Of a stretch of 64,000 nucleotides of DNA, positions 11,701 through 23,410 are shown piece after piece (the first letter of the stretch is position 1; the number at the start of each line of letters is the position of its first letter). Under the pieces are notes generated by a model. It was not told the DNA's origin, made no database searches, and worked only from the letters and a program-made list of their open reading frames with translations. Position numbers and translations under genes: made by a program. This DNA comes from Gnetum montanum (lineage: Eukaryota > Streptophyta > Gnetopsida > Gnetales > Gnetaceae): the NCBI GenBank assembly GCA_015680685.1, contig MNCI01036264.1:101119-165118 (forward strand). The letters are read 5' to 3'.

Positions 11701-12218
11701 TATTCACTTCATAAATTTATTTAATTTTCAATAATGTCTACCATTAGAAAGATCTCTTGAATGTACATCCTTCAAGTTTATTTAATTATAATTGAAAATA
11801 GTTTTTTTTAACTATTAGACTATGAATATGGCTAGGCTATGAGTCATAGTTAAGTTGCACCTAACTATGAATGGGATCTAAGTTGCAACTTACTTAAACA
11901 TTAGCTTGGATAGGTAAAAACATTCTAGGTTTAACTTGTAATGGACCTACGAGTTGCTAAGCTAGTACCAACAATATTCAATTTGGAATTCCAACTATTT
12001 AAAATATGAAATTTTATAACAAATATCACTGGATGTTAGAGAACAATACTTGACTTTTAAAAATTATTTTATTAAAAAAATGGTAGAGTGTAAATTGAAG
12101 GATGTGGAATGCTAAGGTGGAGTGGCAGGGGATGGGGACTGATGTGGTGTAGGGACAGATATTCTGATTCCCTTTGATCCTTCCCTACATTTGTGTTTGT
12201 AGGTTTTATGCTTGGAGA

Positions 12219-12470
12219 AGACATCTATGAGGTCTAGAAGACATCTTGGCGAAGACGGGGAGCTAACAGAAGACATCTTGAATGCAAAGGAGAGATCTTG
12301 CTAATTTTTCACTCTTCTTGAAGAAGACGTCCTATAGAAGGAAAGACATCTTGCCTAAGATGTTTCCTAATATGAGAAGACATCTTGCATGAGACATCTC
12401 CTACTAGGAGGAGACATCTTGCCAAGACAAAAGACGTCTCCCTGAAAGTTGGTTTTGATAGGAGACATCT
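12219..12470. repeat. Cluster of AGACATCT / AGACGTCT motifs
   Basis: The octamer AGACATCT (once as the palindrome AGACGTCT) occurs at 12219, 12239, 12271, 12344, 12378, 12392, 12412, 12432 and 12463. Several gaps are exactly 20 bp. It may be a degenerate 20-bp tandem repeat or a dense binding-site cluster. Confidence 0.7.
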
Positions 12471-13268
12471 CCTAGGATCCAGAGATGACTCGTATGGTCA
12501 GGGAAACTTCTGAAAACACCTATCTCAATTCAAGAAATAGTTGGAACATGATAGAAAAGGATGAAAACAACCCGGGAGAAGGTAAAAAGAATTGGGAAAT
12601 GTTGTGACTGAAAAATTCAATTGTTGGAAGATCAAAAATTCTAGTGCAACAACTTTAACCTTGAATCCCCAAGGCCTTCAAAAAATGGGATTCAAGATGC
12701 CCTTGATAGTCTGGAAAATCACTTAGGGACTTAGAAAATGTAAAAATAGGGTAGAATAATAAAAATGCAATGTAGATCTGAGAAAATAAATGCACCAAAA
12801 TGGAACAAATAAATCTATTTTGCACACAATCAGAATTGTAAACTTTATTTTAAAAGAAATAAAGAATGGTTAAAGAAATGTACATAATATGTGCCTAAAA
12901 TAGCAAGGAATTCACTTTGATGGGGGTTCAAATTCCATTGAAACTAGTGGCTCTACTATTTGGATGTTCTACAACTCCCAATGAAATCAAACTGTGTTGC
13001 TCTCCACACTAGATCTGTAATGTTGGTGGTGTAGGGAGGATGTAAAAATGGCTATGGGGGTTCCACACTAGGAGACTCAAAAAGCTTCATGTATACAAAA
13101 TTGCAAGAGCTCTTGAATGCAAAAAAAATGCTAAAAATGTGAAGTGTGTAAAATGCCAAAAAAATGATGGAACATATACATGGTTTTGGGGCCTAGGTTT
13201 TATAATGTTTGGGCCATAAATTTGGGTATAGATTGGTTGAAAATTATAACAAATTGTTGTCCATGCTA

Positions 13269-13660
13269 GGGGTAGGTGAGTCATGCCCCCAAGCATCCAT
13301 GTTGGGGGTCTATGAGTTATACCCCCATGCATCCACAGTGGGGGGATGGCATCAATGTTGGGGAAATGCCATCCTCACTAGGGGGATGAAATCCATCGTG
13401 GAGGGATGACATCCACACTAGAGGGATGGCATACATGGTGGGGGGATGACATCCATGGTGGAGAGATGGCATCCATGGTGGGGGGATGACATTCATGCTG
13501 GAGGGATGGAATCCATACTAGGGAAATGACATCCACAGTGGTGGGATGGCATCCATGTTGGGGAGATGGCATTCACATTGGGGGGATGACATCCATGTTG
13601 GGGGTAGATGAGTTATACCCCCATGCATCCACATTAGGGGTAGGTGAGTTATACCCCCAT
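13269..13660. repeat. 20-bp G-rich minisatellite flanked by 36-bp repeats
   Basis: From 13346 to about 13605, units of consensus ATGACATCCATGGTGGGGGG recur with an exact 20-bp step (13346, 13366, 13386 ... 13586), 13 units without an indel. Both sides carry a 36-bp unit with GGGGGT...GTTATACCCCC (13269, 13305 on the left; 13601, 13637 on the right), whose ends can pair as a hairpin. Regular G-runs on one strand could allow quadruplexes; that is inference. Confidence 0.9.
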
Positions 13661-14687
13661 ACAAGTGTCTCCAACGTAGAAAATGCTATACCCCCCATAA
13701 AACCCATCAAAATGCCAATTTTGGCATCCCAAAAGGCATTTTTAAATCCCCAAGCCCAAATATAGACATTACATAGCTTTTTTTACTTGATAAATGAGGC
13801 ATTTTTCATCCCCAAAAGTATAAATTATGTGAGACTTCACCTCTTGGGTTGCAATCTTCACATTTACAATGAATTTCTAGCCTTGGGTTTCATGGGGTGA
13901 AGGCTACATGATGAAAATGGTTACAACCTATAATTTTGGTGGTGTTTTATTGGCCCCTATTTGTTGGTTTCTGGAGGATTGACTCAAGAGGCACCGATGA
14001 AGAATACCAAACATCACAATGCCTCCACCATCGACATTCCCTCTTTGTGCTTGATCCAGTCATGTCAAACCATGCTGAAAAGTGCTTATGATGATGGGAC
14101 AAGGCTATGATGAAGAGATGGTCATGAGGTTTTAGAAAAATGGTTGTGAAGGATAACAATGCTTTCCAAGTGTTGACATCATGGTTATGGCACTAACATG
14201 TTGTATCTTAAATCGTGGTTCACTCGGAAAATGTATTTGAGGAACCATCACTTCACTCCAAGGTCTTTTGGGCATTAGGCTCCTCCCTTTACATGTTTGG
14301 AGTCATTGTCTTGGCAATTTTCTTTTCTTTTTTGTGGGGTGAAACCTTCATTTGATTTCTTTACTAAGGCTAGTTTTAACATGGCCTTCTAAGCTAAATG
14401 AGGTGTGTTACATCCAATAGACTTAATGGCTTTTCCATGGAGTAAGATGTGGTACGCTTAATGGACTTAATGGTTTTTCTATTGAATAATATGTATTACA
14501 TTCGACAAACTTAATATGAAGCATGATAGAGGTCTATCATATGGTCACAATGCATGAGTGTCAATCATTGGTCAACATTGTTGTTTAGGGTAAGGAAGGC
14601 TATAAGAAGGTTATGGGGTTGGGTTCAAAAAGAGGATAATGAAAATGATGTGAAACAAGAACTCTTAACACAATAAGATAAACTCAC
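13661..14687. other. Unassigned region
   Basis: No supported gene. The open frame on the minus strand at 13947-14159 has no recognised domain. Confidence 0.35.
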
Positions 14688-14765
14688 CAAATCTTGCACA
14701 TTGAGGTCACGTGGCGACTTGCTGTTGTAATGAGTTGCATCTTTCCGATGACTCCAAGCTTCATC
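14688..14765 (-). pseudogene. Exon-like segment (downstream of a pair)
   Basis: On the minus strand a 78-bp open segment (26 codons, starting DEAWSHRKDATHYN) is preceded by a pyrimidine-containing acceptor ending TGCAG and followed by the canonical donor GTGAGT. It is phase 0 at both ends and joins in frame to the exon-like segment at 15004-15049. I do not recognise the protein, and no further exon was found with confidence. It may be a fragment of a cellular gene captured or left behind among the repeats. Confidence 0.4.
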
Positions 14766-14955
14766 CTGCAAGCACAACTCCAAGAGGATAAGAAAACCAG
14801 TCAAAGAAAACATGTGGTTATAATATGATGCATAGGACTACATGAGACAACCAGAAAACCAAGCCACAATAGGTCACCATTATTACAACCTAGGGAAATC
14901 TATGTGATGTGCATTAAATTTACAAAATTTTACAGTTTGTTCATTGAGTCAAATT

Positions 14956-14981
14956 GAGAGAGAGAGAGAGATAGAGAGAGA
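14956..14981. repeat. (GA)n microsatellite
   Basis: Nearly uninterrupted GA repeat (one GATA interruption) just beyond the donor site of the 15004-15049 exon-like segment. Confidence 0.9.
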
Positions 14982-15003
14982 AAATGTGTATGTACAGGCT
15001 TAC

Positions 15004-15049
15004 TTGTTGTAGATCATCAAAGTTGTCAACATCAGTCATTTGTTGCAAC
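15004..15049 (-). pseudogene. Exon-like segment (upstream of a pair)
   Basis: A 46-bp minus-strand segment after an acceptor ending TTGATAG and before a strong donor, GTAAGC. Read as LQQMTDVDNFDDLQQ it ends in phase 0 and continues in frame into 14765-14688. The combination of two canonical splice pairs and matching phase is unlikely by chance, but both segments are short and the parent gene is unknown. Confidence 0.4.
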
Positions 15050-16383
15050 CTATCAATAATGATAAACAACACTACAAGAAAACATGCAAGTATTAGATAT
15101 AATCAATGTTATATGACTACTTTGATATTGCATTATAATGACTTGAAGAGGTCATTAGTAGGCTTAAGTCCTAGTGAGGAACTTGGTTTTATGTATTTTC
15201 TCCTACCATCTTGGTCTTAGATGGAAATTTCGACTAAGGAACCCTCCATGATGTTTTTGGTTTCAAGGTCAATGGTCATGGGCCACATTAGGATATTATG
15301 GCTATATAGCACAATGGTTTCAAGGCTCAATATTTAGGTACATAAGGTCAACTTGTTCAACATCATGAGAGTGGTTTACAAGTCTTTAAGGCTAGTTGAG
15401 TTTGCTTCCTCATCCTCCTAGCTCAATCTGCATGACAACATAAGCACATCAAGTGGCACTTGTGTAAAACAATGATAAAAATTGATCAAACCAATAAAAT
15501 AATGCCAACAATAATGCAAAATACTATGATAATAATGCATAAATGAAACAAAATGTTGAAACAAAGGCCATACAAGTATTCAAGTAATGTCAACAAAGGC
15601 TATAAGGCAATACAAGGTAATGTAGGGTTAAACATGGTTAAAAATGAGTATACTTTTGCTAGTTTAAGGCCTTGGCAGGCCATGATGCTAGTTTAAGGTC
15701 ATGGTAAGCCATTATAAGGCAAACACAAGGTGAAATTTGATAAAATATGATAAAATAAAGATATATCAAGGTAAAAATAGAATAAAATTGAGTAGAAATA
15801 GAATAAGATATGGTAGGCTAGGTGAAGTAAGGTAATGATGGTATTGATTATATATATATATATATATATATATATCAAGTCACCCCCTGGGCTAGGCTGG
15901 CTAGCATGGCTTCCAACATTGGGTAGAGGGGGCAAGCTCAATTGCGCGATGGCAACATAGTGGAGGGTTTATTTTTGGTGGCCATAGTGTAGAGGTGGTG
16001 AAGTGTGATGGTGATAGGGGAACACACATGATGCACAATAGTGGAAGATGACATGTGGCACGAACAAGATGTAGTGCATAGTAGAGGTTATAATACATCC
16101 AATTGTGAGATGACTAGGATTTCAAGATTTGTATGCAAGACTATTTCTTTATCCTTACAAGGAAAGTGTATTTATTGATGCAAAGGTGATGAAACAAAAT
16201 GATGATATGCTAACTAAAGTCTTTCAAGAATACCATAATTCTAGACAAGTCACTAATAACAACAAACATAGCCTAGGATGCAATCATACTCCTTATCAAA
16301 AAAGGTAGTTTTATTACTCCTAAGGTTTCTACTCTAATGCCACTAAATGAAACTAGAGAATAGTTATAGTTAGAGTATGTGAC
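15050..16383. other. Unassigned region with (TA)n
   Basis: No gene is supported. A (TA)n microsatellite lies at 15849-15875. The remainder is AT-rich with no recognised domain. Confidence 0.35.
15849..15875. repeat. (TA)n microsatellite
   Basis: Uninterrupted TA repeat of 27 bp. Confidence 0.95.
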
Positions 16384-17921
16384 CTATTTTTCAAGGCTAA
16401 GATGCTCAATGACCACCCATGATATGAAATTGGTTTTGGCTCCATCATCCATGTGCACCAAAGGTAGTGATACATTGTATCTGATTCGTATGATGATATA
16501 AATTAAAAGTTGGTACATGGCACCCCATTGTAGAATGTGTCTTGATGTTCTCTCCCTTAAAAACCAAGTATTTAGTCTCATAGCACAGTGGGTTCAGCAC
16601 TAATAAGATTGCATGAACATAAGGTTGAATGTCCAAAGGAATTATAATAGACTTTAGCAATTCCTCCAATGTTAGACAATGCTCTTTTAAGGTGGAGATG
16701 ATGTCAACTAAGGAAAGGTTTGTTCCCTTCAACTTCATGATAGCAATAATTTGGGGTACATTCTTATTTCTAGAGGTTGGGTTCTTCAGAGCTAGTATAT
16801 GGGAAAAACCATCAGATGTGGATGATGGATTTAAGATGACAATTGAAATTGGGGGAGAAGGATTTGCATTTGATGCACATTGGAATACAACTTTTTTTTT
16901 GTTCTATTTATTGGCCAACTTCTTCTCTTTTCCCTTGTCATTGGCTATTGCCTCCTTTTGGGCCCTTGTGAGGATTTTAATCGGTGAAGTAGGGGTAGGA
17001 AGCAAGGGAGGTTCTTCTGATCTACATGGAAAGAAAGGACAAGATTAAGGACACACAACATAGGAAAAGACATGGGGATAATCAAAATAGCAAGTAGGTA
17101 TGGGAACTCTATTTAGAGAAGAAGGAAAATAAGAAAAAAGTAGGTTGGGATGGCATTGGAACTTCATCATAGTGAGGATTCATATCAATGACTAATGGAG
17201 CCCTTCATATGTTTTGAAAAGTAGGAGCATTGCATCATTTCAAGGGATATTAATTATAAAAGGCTTCTTGGGCCGTGGCAAGATAGAATGTGAGGATGAA
17301 GAAGACTAGTAATAGGAGGGATATATTTGGATAATGAAAGGAGCTCTTAAAAAATTTCCTTTGGGTTCTAAATGAAAGGCTAAATTTCTCCTTGAATACA
17401 AATTCAAGGGATCCTAATAAATTTACATACTTTGGTTATTAGGTTGGATGGGACTATTGAACATAATTACTCTTGTTTCTACCAATTTTTGAACATTATC
17501 CTTAATATTGTTACAATCCTTAGTATCATAGGCTATTGTCTTATGATAATAGTAGAATTTATTGCAATTATACCACTTAAGAACTAGAGGCTCTCCTTTC
17601 TTGCATTGGGTAGAATCAACAGCCAAGGCTTGAAGCATTTTGAATCATGCCCTCATTTATTCTGAAACTTGTTTAAGCATTATGTGTCCATCTTTTAATA
17701 GCATGCTATATAGTTGAGTGTATTTCATAAGAAATTTTTGGTACTTGGATTGGTATTTTTGTGGCATCCTTGGTTGTCCTTCATTATTAAACATATTTTT
17801 CCAAACACCATTAGGCTTCAGATTGGGATTTGTGTTCTTATTCCTACCATTTCCTCCATTGTCTCCACCACTTGATGATGAACTACCACAATATGGCTTA
17901 CTAACGCTACTATATGACTAG
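16384..17921 (-). pseudogene. gag / protease fragment of Ty3/gypsy copy B
   Basis: On the minus strand, from high to low coordinates: a Ser/Gly/Asn-rich stretch (about 17890-17800); a zinc-knuckle-like segment CNKFYYYHKTIAYDTKDCNN (about 17550-17490) followed by NVQKLVETRVI, a layout typical of the Gag C-terminus of Ty3/gypsy elements; a linker with RAQKEAIANDKGKEKK; then (16738-16384) a protease-like region with PLVHMDDGAKTNFIS, where D-D-G-A stands at the D-T/S-G-A site. Several stops and frame changes are present. RT is not found further down. The PBS and LTR upstream (18102-19416) are in the right place for its 5' end. Confidence 0.55.
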
Positions 17922-18101
17922 AATTTTAGGTGAACTTATATTTTTCTACTACTATATTTACTCTATTTTTGAAGTTGTAAAATCCATGTTAATTTGTTTT
18001 GATGCTTAAGTGTGTACATTTTGAGAAAGTATTCTAAGTATGAGAGATATACTTTGTGATGCTTAATAAACTATAAAATCAACTAACTAGAAAACATTGA
18101 C

Positions 18102-18122
18102 ACATCCCTAGTAACAGTGCCA
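18102..18122 (-). other. Primer-binding site, tRNA-Asp type (copy B)
   Basis: On the minus strand TGGCACTGTTACTAGGGATG follows the LTR end after one base. It matches the tRNA-Asp complement TGGCGCCGTTGCCGGGGA apart from a few substitutions, nearly all G-to-A or C-to-T. tRNA-Asp priming is known for Athila elements. Confidence 0.7.
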
Positions 18123-18123
18123 A

Positions 18124-19416
18124 TGATGAGTAGTTGGGTATTCTAATACTCAAGCATCCAAGTCACAAGTATTCATGCACAACTAGATTGTAATCCATGG
18201 ATGGACAATGTAAGTATACTAGTGTGTCAACGTTAAGTTCATGATTGTTGTCTTCCCACTTAGAGTTAGCAAGGTGCAAATTGTATGGTTTAACTTCTTA
18301 GTGAGGAATGTGATGAATTGATGTTGAGTGGCTCTTAATAATGCTAAGTGTAAACATAGTAGAAATGATTATAAATTCTAACACCAAGTACATTGAAAAT
18401 ATAAATCTATTCTGTCCTATTGAGGAGAAGCATCCATTATTGGGTTTTCATACATGTACTAGGCCGATGTAATTATTATTAAGATTACCAAATAACTTTA
18501 CTACTAAGTTAATCAAGCAAAGCCACTAATGGGTTACTAAATAATTACAATTTATGCTCAAAAATAGTCATATTTCTTTCACCTTACTAATAGACATGGG
18601 AATAGTAAATGACTTGGTAAAAGTACATGACTAAATAAAAGTTAACATTGCAGAAAAGTAAATCTATGTTAAGTGATGTTGCAATGATGAATGAAAATAT
18701 TAATTTTTATTGTCATTCATGAATTATGTCTAAGAAAAATCCACTTGAAAAATGATTCAATACAACTATAATTTACCACATTGTGAGCATTCACTCTAAC
18801 TCTAACTTTATGAAACCAAATTGCAAGAGTTTCGCTCAGGTTGGCATAAAGGTGTTGTTTCAACGCAATGATGGCTTGATATTTAGAGGCATGACCATGG
18901 CCCACTACATTGTACCTACTATGATGTATGTAGAGCTACGATATTATAGGCTCACACACTAACTATTTTATCATGGACGTACAAAGTATTCACCACTAGA
19001 ATTATCGAGTGTTCATATATATTTCTTGAAGTGGTTGTACTCATGTTGCTTACAAATGAGAATATTAAATGCTCAATACCAAGAAAGTAAATTTTATGTA
19101 AATTAAGTTGCTAGAAAGTAAAGTTATGCTAATGCAAGTACTACAATGAATAGAAGGAATCTCAATTTTGTTTCCACTCATGCAAATATGTTCAAGTACA
19201 GATGCACTCAAATAAAATGCCACACACTCATTTGAATTCATGCTACATTTTCTCAAAGGAAAAAATATTCTTCTAACTTCTACAAAAAGAAACTACTAGA
19301 GTTTAGCTAAGGGAACGAGCAAAAGATGCCATAAATGCAAAGGATGTACGTATTTATATAGTTAATGCTTGCATCAAAATTGATGTACTTACATTAACAC
19401 ATCCTATGATATATCA
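18124..19416 (-). mobile_element. 5' LTR of copy B
   Basis: The minus-strand end reads ...ACTACTCATCA directly before the PBS. The body shares blocks with the LTR at 19738-20591 and seems to hold an internal repeat (18650-18900 resembles 19040-19320). A TATA-like sequence lies near 19340-19350. The outer end is placed at TGATATATCA (19416) where plus-strand pol homology begins, and is approximate. Confidence 0.5.
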
Positions 19417-19737
19417 ACAGGGCTATGTTGACAAGCATGCATCAATGAAGTTATCTTATTGATGTTTCATCAAGAATGAACAAGCATTACAACACTTGAA
19501 GCAAAAGCTTGTAGAAATACCAATTCTACATGCACCTGATTGGTCCAAACCTTTTCATATCATGACATATGTGTTCAACTATGCATGGGAAGTAGTACTT
19601 ACATAAATGGATGATTAAAAACATCCATACTACTACAAGTATGAGCATTGTGGATGCACAACTTAATTACACCACTATAAAGAAGGAACTCATGGCAGTG
19701 GTGTATGCTCTTGAGAAATTCAGGAACTATGTGCTTG
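19417..19737 (+). pseudogene. RNase H fragment of an Athila-like pol
   Basis: The plus-strand translation reads IKNEQALQHLKQKLVEIPIL, PDWSKPFHIMT, KHPYYY, then ELMAVVYALEKFRNYVL. The same segments occur in element F (minus strand, near 58850-58600: APDWSRPFHIMTDASN, QKHPYYI, EKELVVVVFALE). This is the tether/RNase H junction downstream of RT. It is cut off at 19737 by the minus-strand LTR of copy C and on the left by the copy B LTR, so it appears to be the target into which C inserted. Confidence 0.75.
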
Positions 19738-20591
19738 TGATGAGTAGTGAAGTATCCAACACCCAACCATATGAGATACGAGTGTCCATGTGCAATCCTA
19801 GTTAAAATTCATAGATAAGGCAATGTGATTATACTAGTAATTAGTTAGCATTCATGATGGTTGTCTTCCTGTGTGAGTTAGTAAAATCAATGCATATGGT
19901 TTAACTCATAGTGAGGCATATGATATTGATGTTGTATTGGCCATTGTGCTCCTAGTAAACATAAAGTGAAGAAAAGGTTTCTAATTCTAAGTAAGTAGTC
20001 AAGGAATTTAATATAGCCTATGCAATGAGCAGCAAGTTTTGATGCTCCTTTCATACCTTGGACCTCATGCAACTACTATTGGAATTACCGAGTATCATAC
20101 TACTGGGCATACCAAGTGAGAGTACTACTAGGTTACCAAGTAGCTACACTTAAGTGCTTAAGATCAATCGTACTCATTTCGCTTAACAATAGTAAAAGTA
20201 AATTGCAAGAAATCATAAACATTAACTATGAAAATAGGAAAACAATAAACTAATTAAAAAGAGAAATAAAACTAAGTTCTACTACAATGATGAAAAGTAA
20301 TTTCGATCTTTATTTCCGGTCATGTAATGCATCCAAGTATATCACACTCAAATAAAGACTATGTTCAATAACTTAACATCACACTATGGGCACATATGAC
20401 TAAGTACTGAATTCAAGAAAACAAACTAAAAAAGTTATGTTACTAAGTTAACAATCTACTGTGGATCTGTGTGCCCAAGTATTGCTTATATAGGCTAGCA
20501 TGCATCCCACAATATCATTTATACAATAACATATGGTGAGCTATGATAACATATCTATGATATTATTAGTTTAAAATTTATGGATTTATCA
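19738..20591 (-). mobile_element. 3' LTR of Athila-like copy C
   Basis: On the minus strand it starts TGATAAATCC after a polypurine tract (20592-20602) and ends CACTACTCATCA. It carries GATATC-like motifs, a TATA box (plus-strand positions 20485-20492) and the tail region shared with the LTRs of F. About 854 bp. It interrupts a plus-strand RNase H fragment. Confidence 0.8.
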
Positions 20592-20602
20592 TACCCTCAC
20601 AA
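20592..20602 (-). other. Polypurine tract of copy C
   Basis: TTGTGAGGGTA on the minus strand directly before the LTR, aligned with TTGTGGGGGTA of D. Confidence 0.7.
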
Positions 20603-20798
20603 CTGACTAAAAACTCATCCTTGAGTTAAGACAAAATGAGGATGGAGTTCCTTACAAAATTGGGAGGTAGATCTACATGACACTAACTTCTATATACATG
20701 ACTCTCTAGTGTCACAATGGAGTTTACAAAGATGAACACCTGACATGACAATTTTGATAAAGAATGAAAAACAAAATCTTACAAGGTTGATTGTATCC

Positions 20799-22517
20799 TT
20801 ATGTTGTTCTAGGTGAAGATGGCTCTTCCATAGGTTTCTTTCCATTATTATCAGGCTTCTTGAATTGGTATCTATTTAGGAGCATCTACAACTTCTCTTC
20901 TACTATTATTAGATCATAGACCATCCATGCTAATCAACCAATGTTTGATGGATTTAGCACATTCCACGGACATGGCAATTGCAAAAACATCTAATTGGCT
21001 TTAATGTACCATGTTGCAAACTGTTATCGTTCTTCTTCAAAAGCTCTAGCCTTTTCTCTGAGTTCATGCTAGTCTATTAATCTTCTGGCCAAATTCTAGT
21101 TCTGGTTCTTGTTTGCTACTTGACTGCTCCTAGTTTTGAGTTTGCTACTTGAAGTTTTTGTAAAGCATCATTTCTATCTACAAACTCCTTCTCATGTAAA
21201 GCACATATGGATGATACTTGCTATTCTAGTTCATTTTTAGGCCTACTTGCTATTAACATGGCCAAATTAGCATATCAAAGGTTTGCTAATTCCATGTATT
21301 CTTTTAAGTTTTATCTACAGGTTTTTATTTTTCACTTCTACTTTATAGGTCTAGGCCATACTATCCAAGATGGATTTCCAATCAAGATTTTGTGTTACAA
21401 CCGAATTTATTTTGGCCTTTGCCATCTAGATCTCTTTCCTATTTATCTATTTATACGTGCCCATTTAGTCTTGTAAGTGTTCTTTAAGCAACCTTTCATG
21501 TTTCTCGGCCTCATTTTTCCATGTGCAGATTTCAATAGCTAACTTCTATTAGATGGTGTGTACCTCCTCCATAGAGAGGGTTATATTTTCTCTTGCAAGG
21601 TGGATCATATCTTGGTTGATCCTCATTAGCTTCTCTCTCAACTAATGGATGTTTTCTTCTTCTTCTTTTTTATTGTTATCAACCTTGTGTTGTCTATAGT
21701 GATTTGTTTATTTTCTTCTTATAAGGCAGCAAGTCCTATGGTATGGGCATATGATTAGGCTTCAACTACTAAAGCATTCCATATTGCCTTTTCTTTCTCA
21801 TATGCTATATCTTTGTTGTTCTTAAGAAGGAAATTGATCTATTTAGTTTTGAATTGTGCTATCTAGTTTGGTGTTATAAACTAAGTTGGACCTCTCCTTT
21901 ATGCTCTCAAGGCTACAAGCTCTTCTTGTAATTAGTGAAGCTCATTCTTAGCATGTTCTACTCTAGTTTCAGCCATGATTAATTTTCCTTTGGTGGCTAT
22001 TAATTTAGACTATGTTGTAGTGATATCACAAGGAATAGCAAATAGATATTTCATAACTTGTCCTTCTTTTCTTTGAACCACCTTTGGATTTCTATGAAAT
22101 AGAGGTAAGTGATGTTTGCATTGAATTTTTCCATTAGTATTGTGCTCCTTCTGGCTGCATATGTAGAGATTATATTCAATCTTTTGGTAGGAAATAGGTG
22201 ATGAGTGTCAATCTTGAAATAGATCTTTTCTTCCATAGTCAATTCATTGTATTCTTTGTCTTCCTTGCCATATGCCCATTGTAACCATAGCTTCCTCGTG
22301 TTTTTGTTAGATCTAATTAATATCGGTGCCACCTTTGCTCCTTAATTAGGCACATGCAATACCTTCGCTATTGCCTTAACTAAGTAAGATATTGAGATTC
22401 CTTCAATTTTGATTATCACATTAGCTTTTCGATTTTGCCAAAACTAAAGTGTTTTTCCTAGATACCATTCTCCATTGTTTGTTAGAGTAGGCCACAAAGG
22501 AGATGATTGAAATTGGC
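20799..22517 (-). pseudogene. ORF3 copy C, main part (interrupted by element D)
   Basis: Minus-strand homologue of ORF3 in D. The N-terminal 112 codons lie at 31730-32065 on the far side of inserted element D, and codons continue here. Motifs: NTRKLWLQWAYGKEDKEYNE, YFKIDTHHLFPTKRLNIIS and RWFKEKKDKL (22330-22051), then a coiled-coil-like region. Compared with D, about 0.7 kb is missing right after FKEKK, including the LPFPCLI segment. The C-terminus retains LAWMVYD and ends at the stop 20799-20801. Several stops and a frame change are present. Confidence 0.75.
22513..22517 (+). other. Target-site duplication, left copy (element D)
   Basis: TTGGC directly before the 5' LTR of D, identical to TTGGC at 31730-31734 after its 3' LTR. 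Five-base duplications are normal for Ty3/gypsy integrases. Confidence 0.9.
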
Positions 22518-23388
22518 TGATGAATCATCATTGTGTCAACCCTGATATTGGATACCTGATATTGAGGCTCCAATATCAGATATGTGATATCAGGTCCTAG
22601 GAAACGATGTTGGATATCTAATATCATATCTTCTATGCTAACCTATCAATACAACACTTGGGTACATGGTTGGGACATAGTTTTTTCTCAATTTTTGATA
22701 GTCTTTCTTAGATTTCTGCATTTAAGTTTTTTTATTCCTAGTGCATGCCCGTAGTGTAATGTTTGTAATCGTATGACACCTTTGTTCAAGTGTGACGTAC
22801 ATGGACATGTTACATGACTAGAAATAAAGATCGACACTACTTCCATCATTATCACATTCACTTAGATTTATTATTACTTTAATTATTTACTATTTTTTTT
22901 AGTTAATGTTTCTAGTTATTACTATTTGTTATTCTTTTCATTAAGCAGAATGAGTATGACTTAATCATGAGCTCTTAAGCGTAAGTACTTGGTAAGCCAA
23001 TAGTGTATCATTTGGCACACCTAGTGACATACGCTTGGCAATTCCAGTGGTAGTTATATGAAGTCCAAGGTGTGTACGGATGATTAAGGATAGATACTCA
23101 TCACACATAGGCTAGATTAGATCTTTTTTTCCATTGTTTATTAGCTTACTTAATTTATCTCTTTATCATCATTTGGAGAAACAGAGAATTAGACAACATC
23201 ATATGCCTGACTTTGGACTAAACCATTCATGACAAAGCTACCACTAGTCCAATTGGAAAAACAGCGAACTATGATCAAAGCATAATGATTTAGATGCATA
23301 ACTTATCTCATCCATGGAATTCAATCGGATCGTGCATGAACGCTTGTGATTCGTATGGTTGGGCGTAGAAGTACCTCACCACTCATCA
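22518..23388 (+). mobile_element. 5' LTR of element D
   Basis: Starts TGATGAATCATC and ends CACTCATCA, followed by one T and the PBS. It has the GATATC-type motifs (22545-22625) and a mutated TATA (TATCAATA, 22644-22651; intact in the 3' LTR). 871 bp. Confidence 0.9.
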
Positions 23389-23389
23389 T

Positions 23390-23410
23390 TGGCACCATTA
23401 CCAAGGATGG
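23390..23410 (+). other. Primer-binding site, tRNA-Asp type (element D)
   Basis: TGGCACCATTACCAAGGATGG, one base after the 5' LTR. It equals the tRNA-Asp complement TGGCGCCGTTGCCGGGGA with G-to-A changes. Confidence 0.85.

Larger units (their letters stand above)
11151..13326. other. Unassigned AT-rich region
   Basis: No coding region is supported. It contains a (TC)n microsatellite and a cluster of AGACATCT motifs, listed separately. No LTR or domain homology was recognised. Confidence 0.4.

Noticed and set aside
2997-13605. The 38-bp and 20-bp arrays as CRISPR arrays
   Set aside because: Units are directly adjacent with no unique spacers, and the context is plant retrotransposons.
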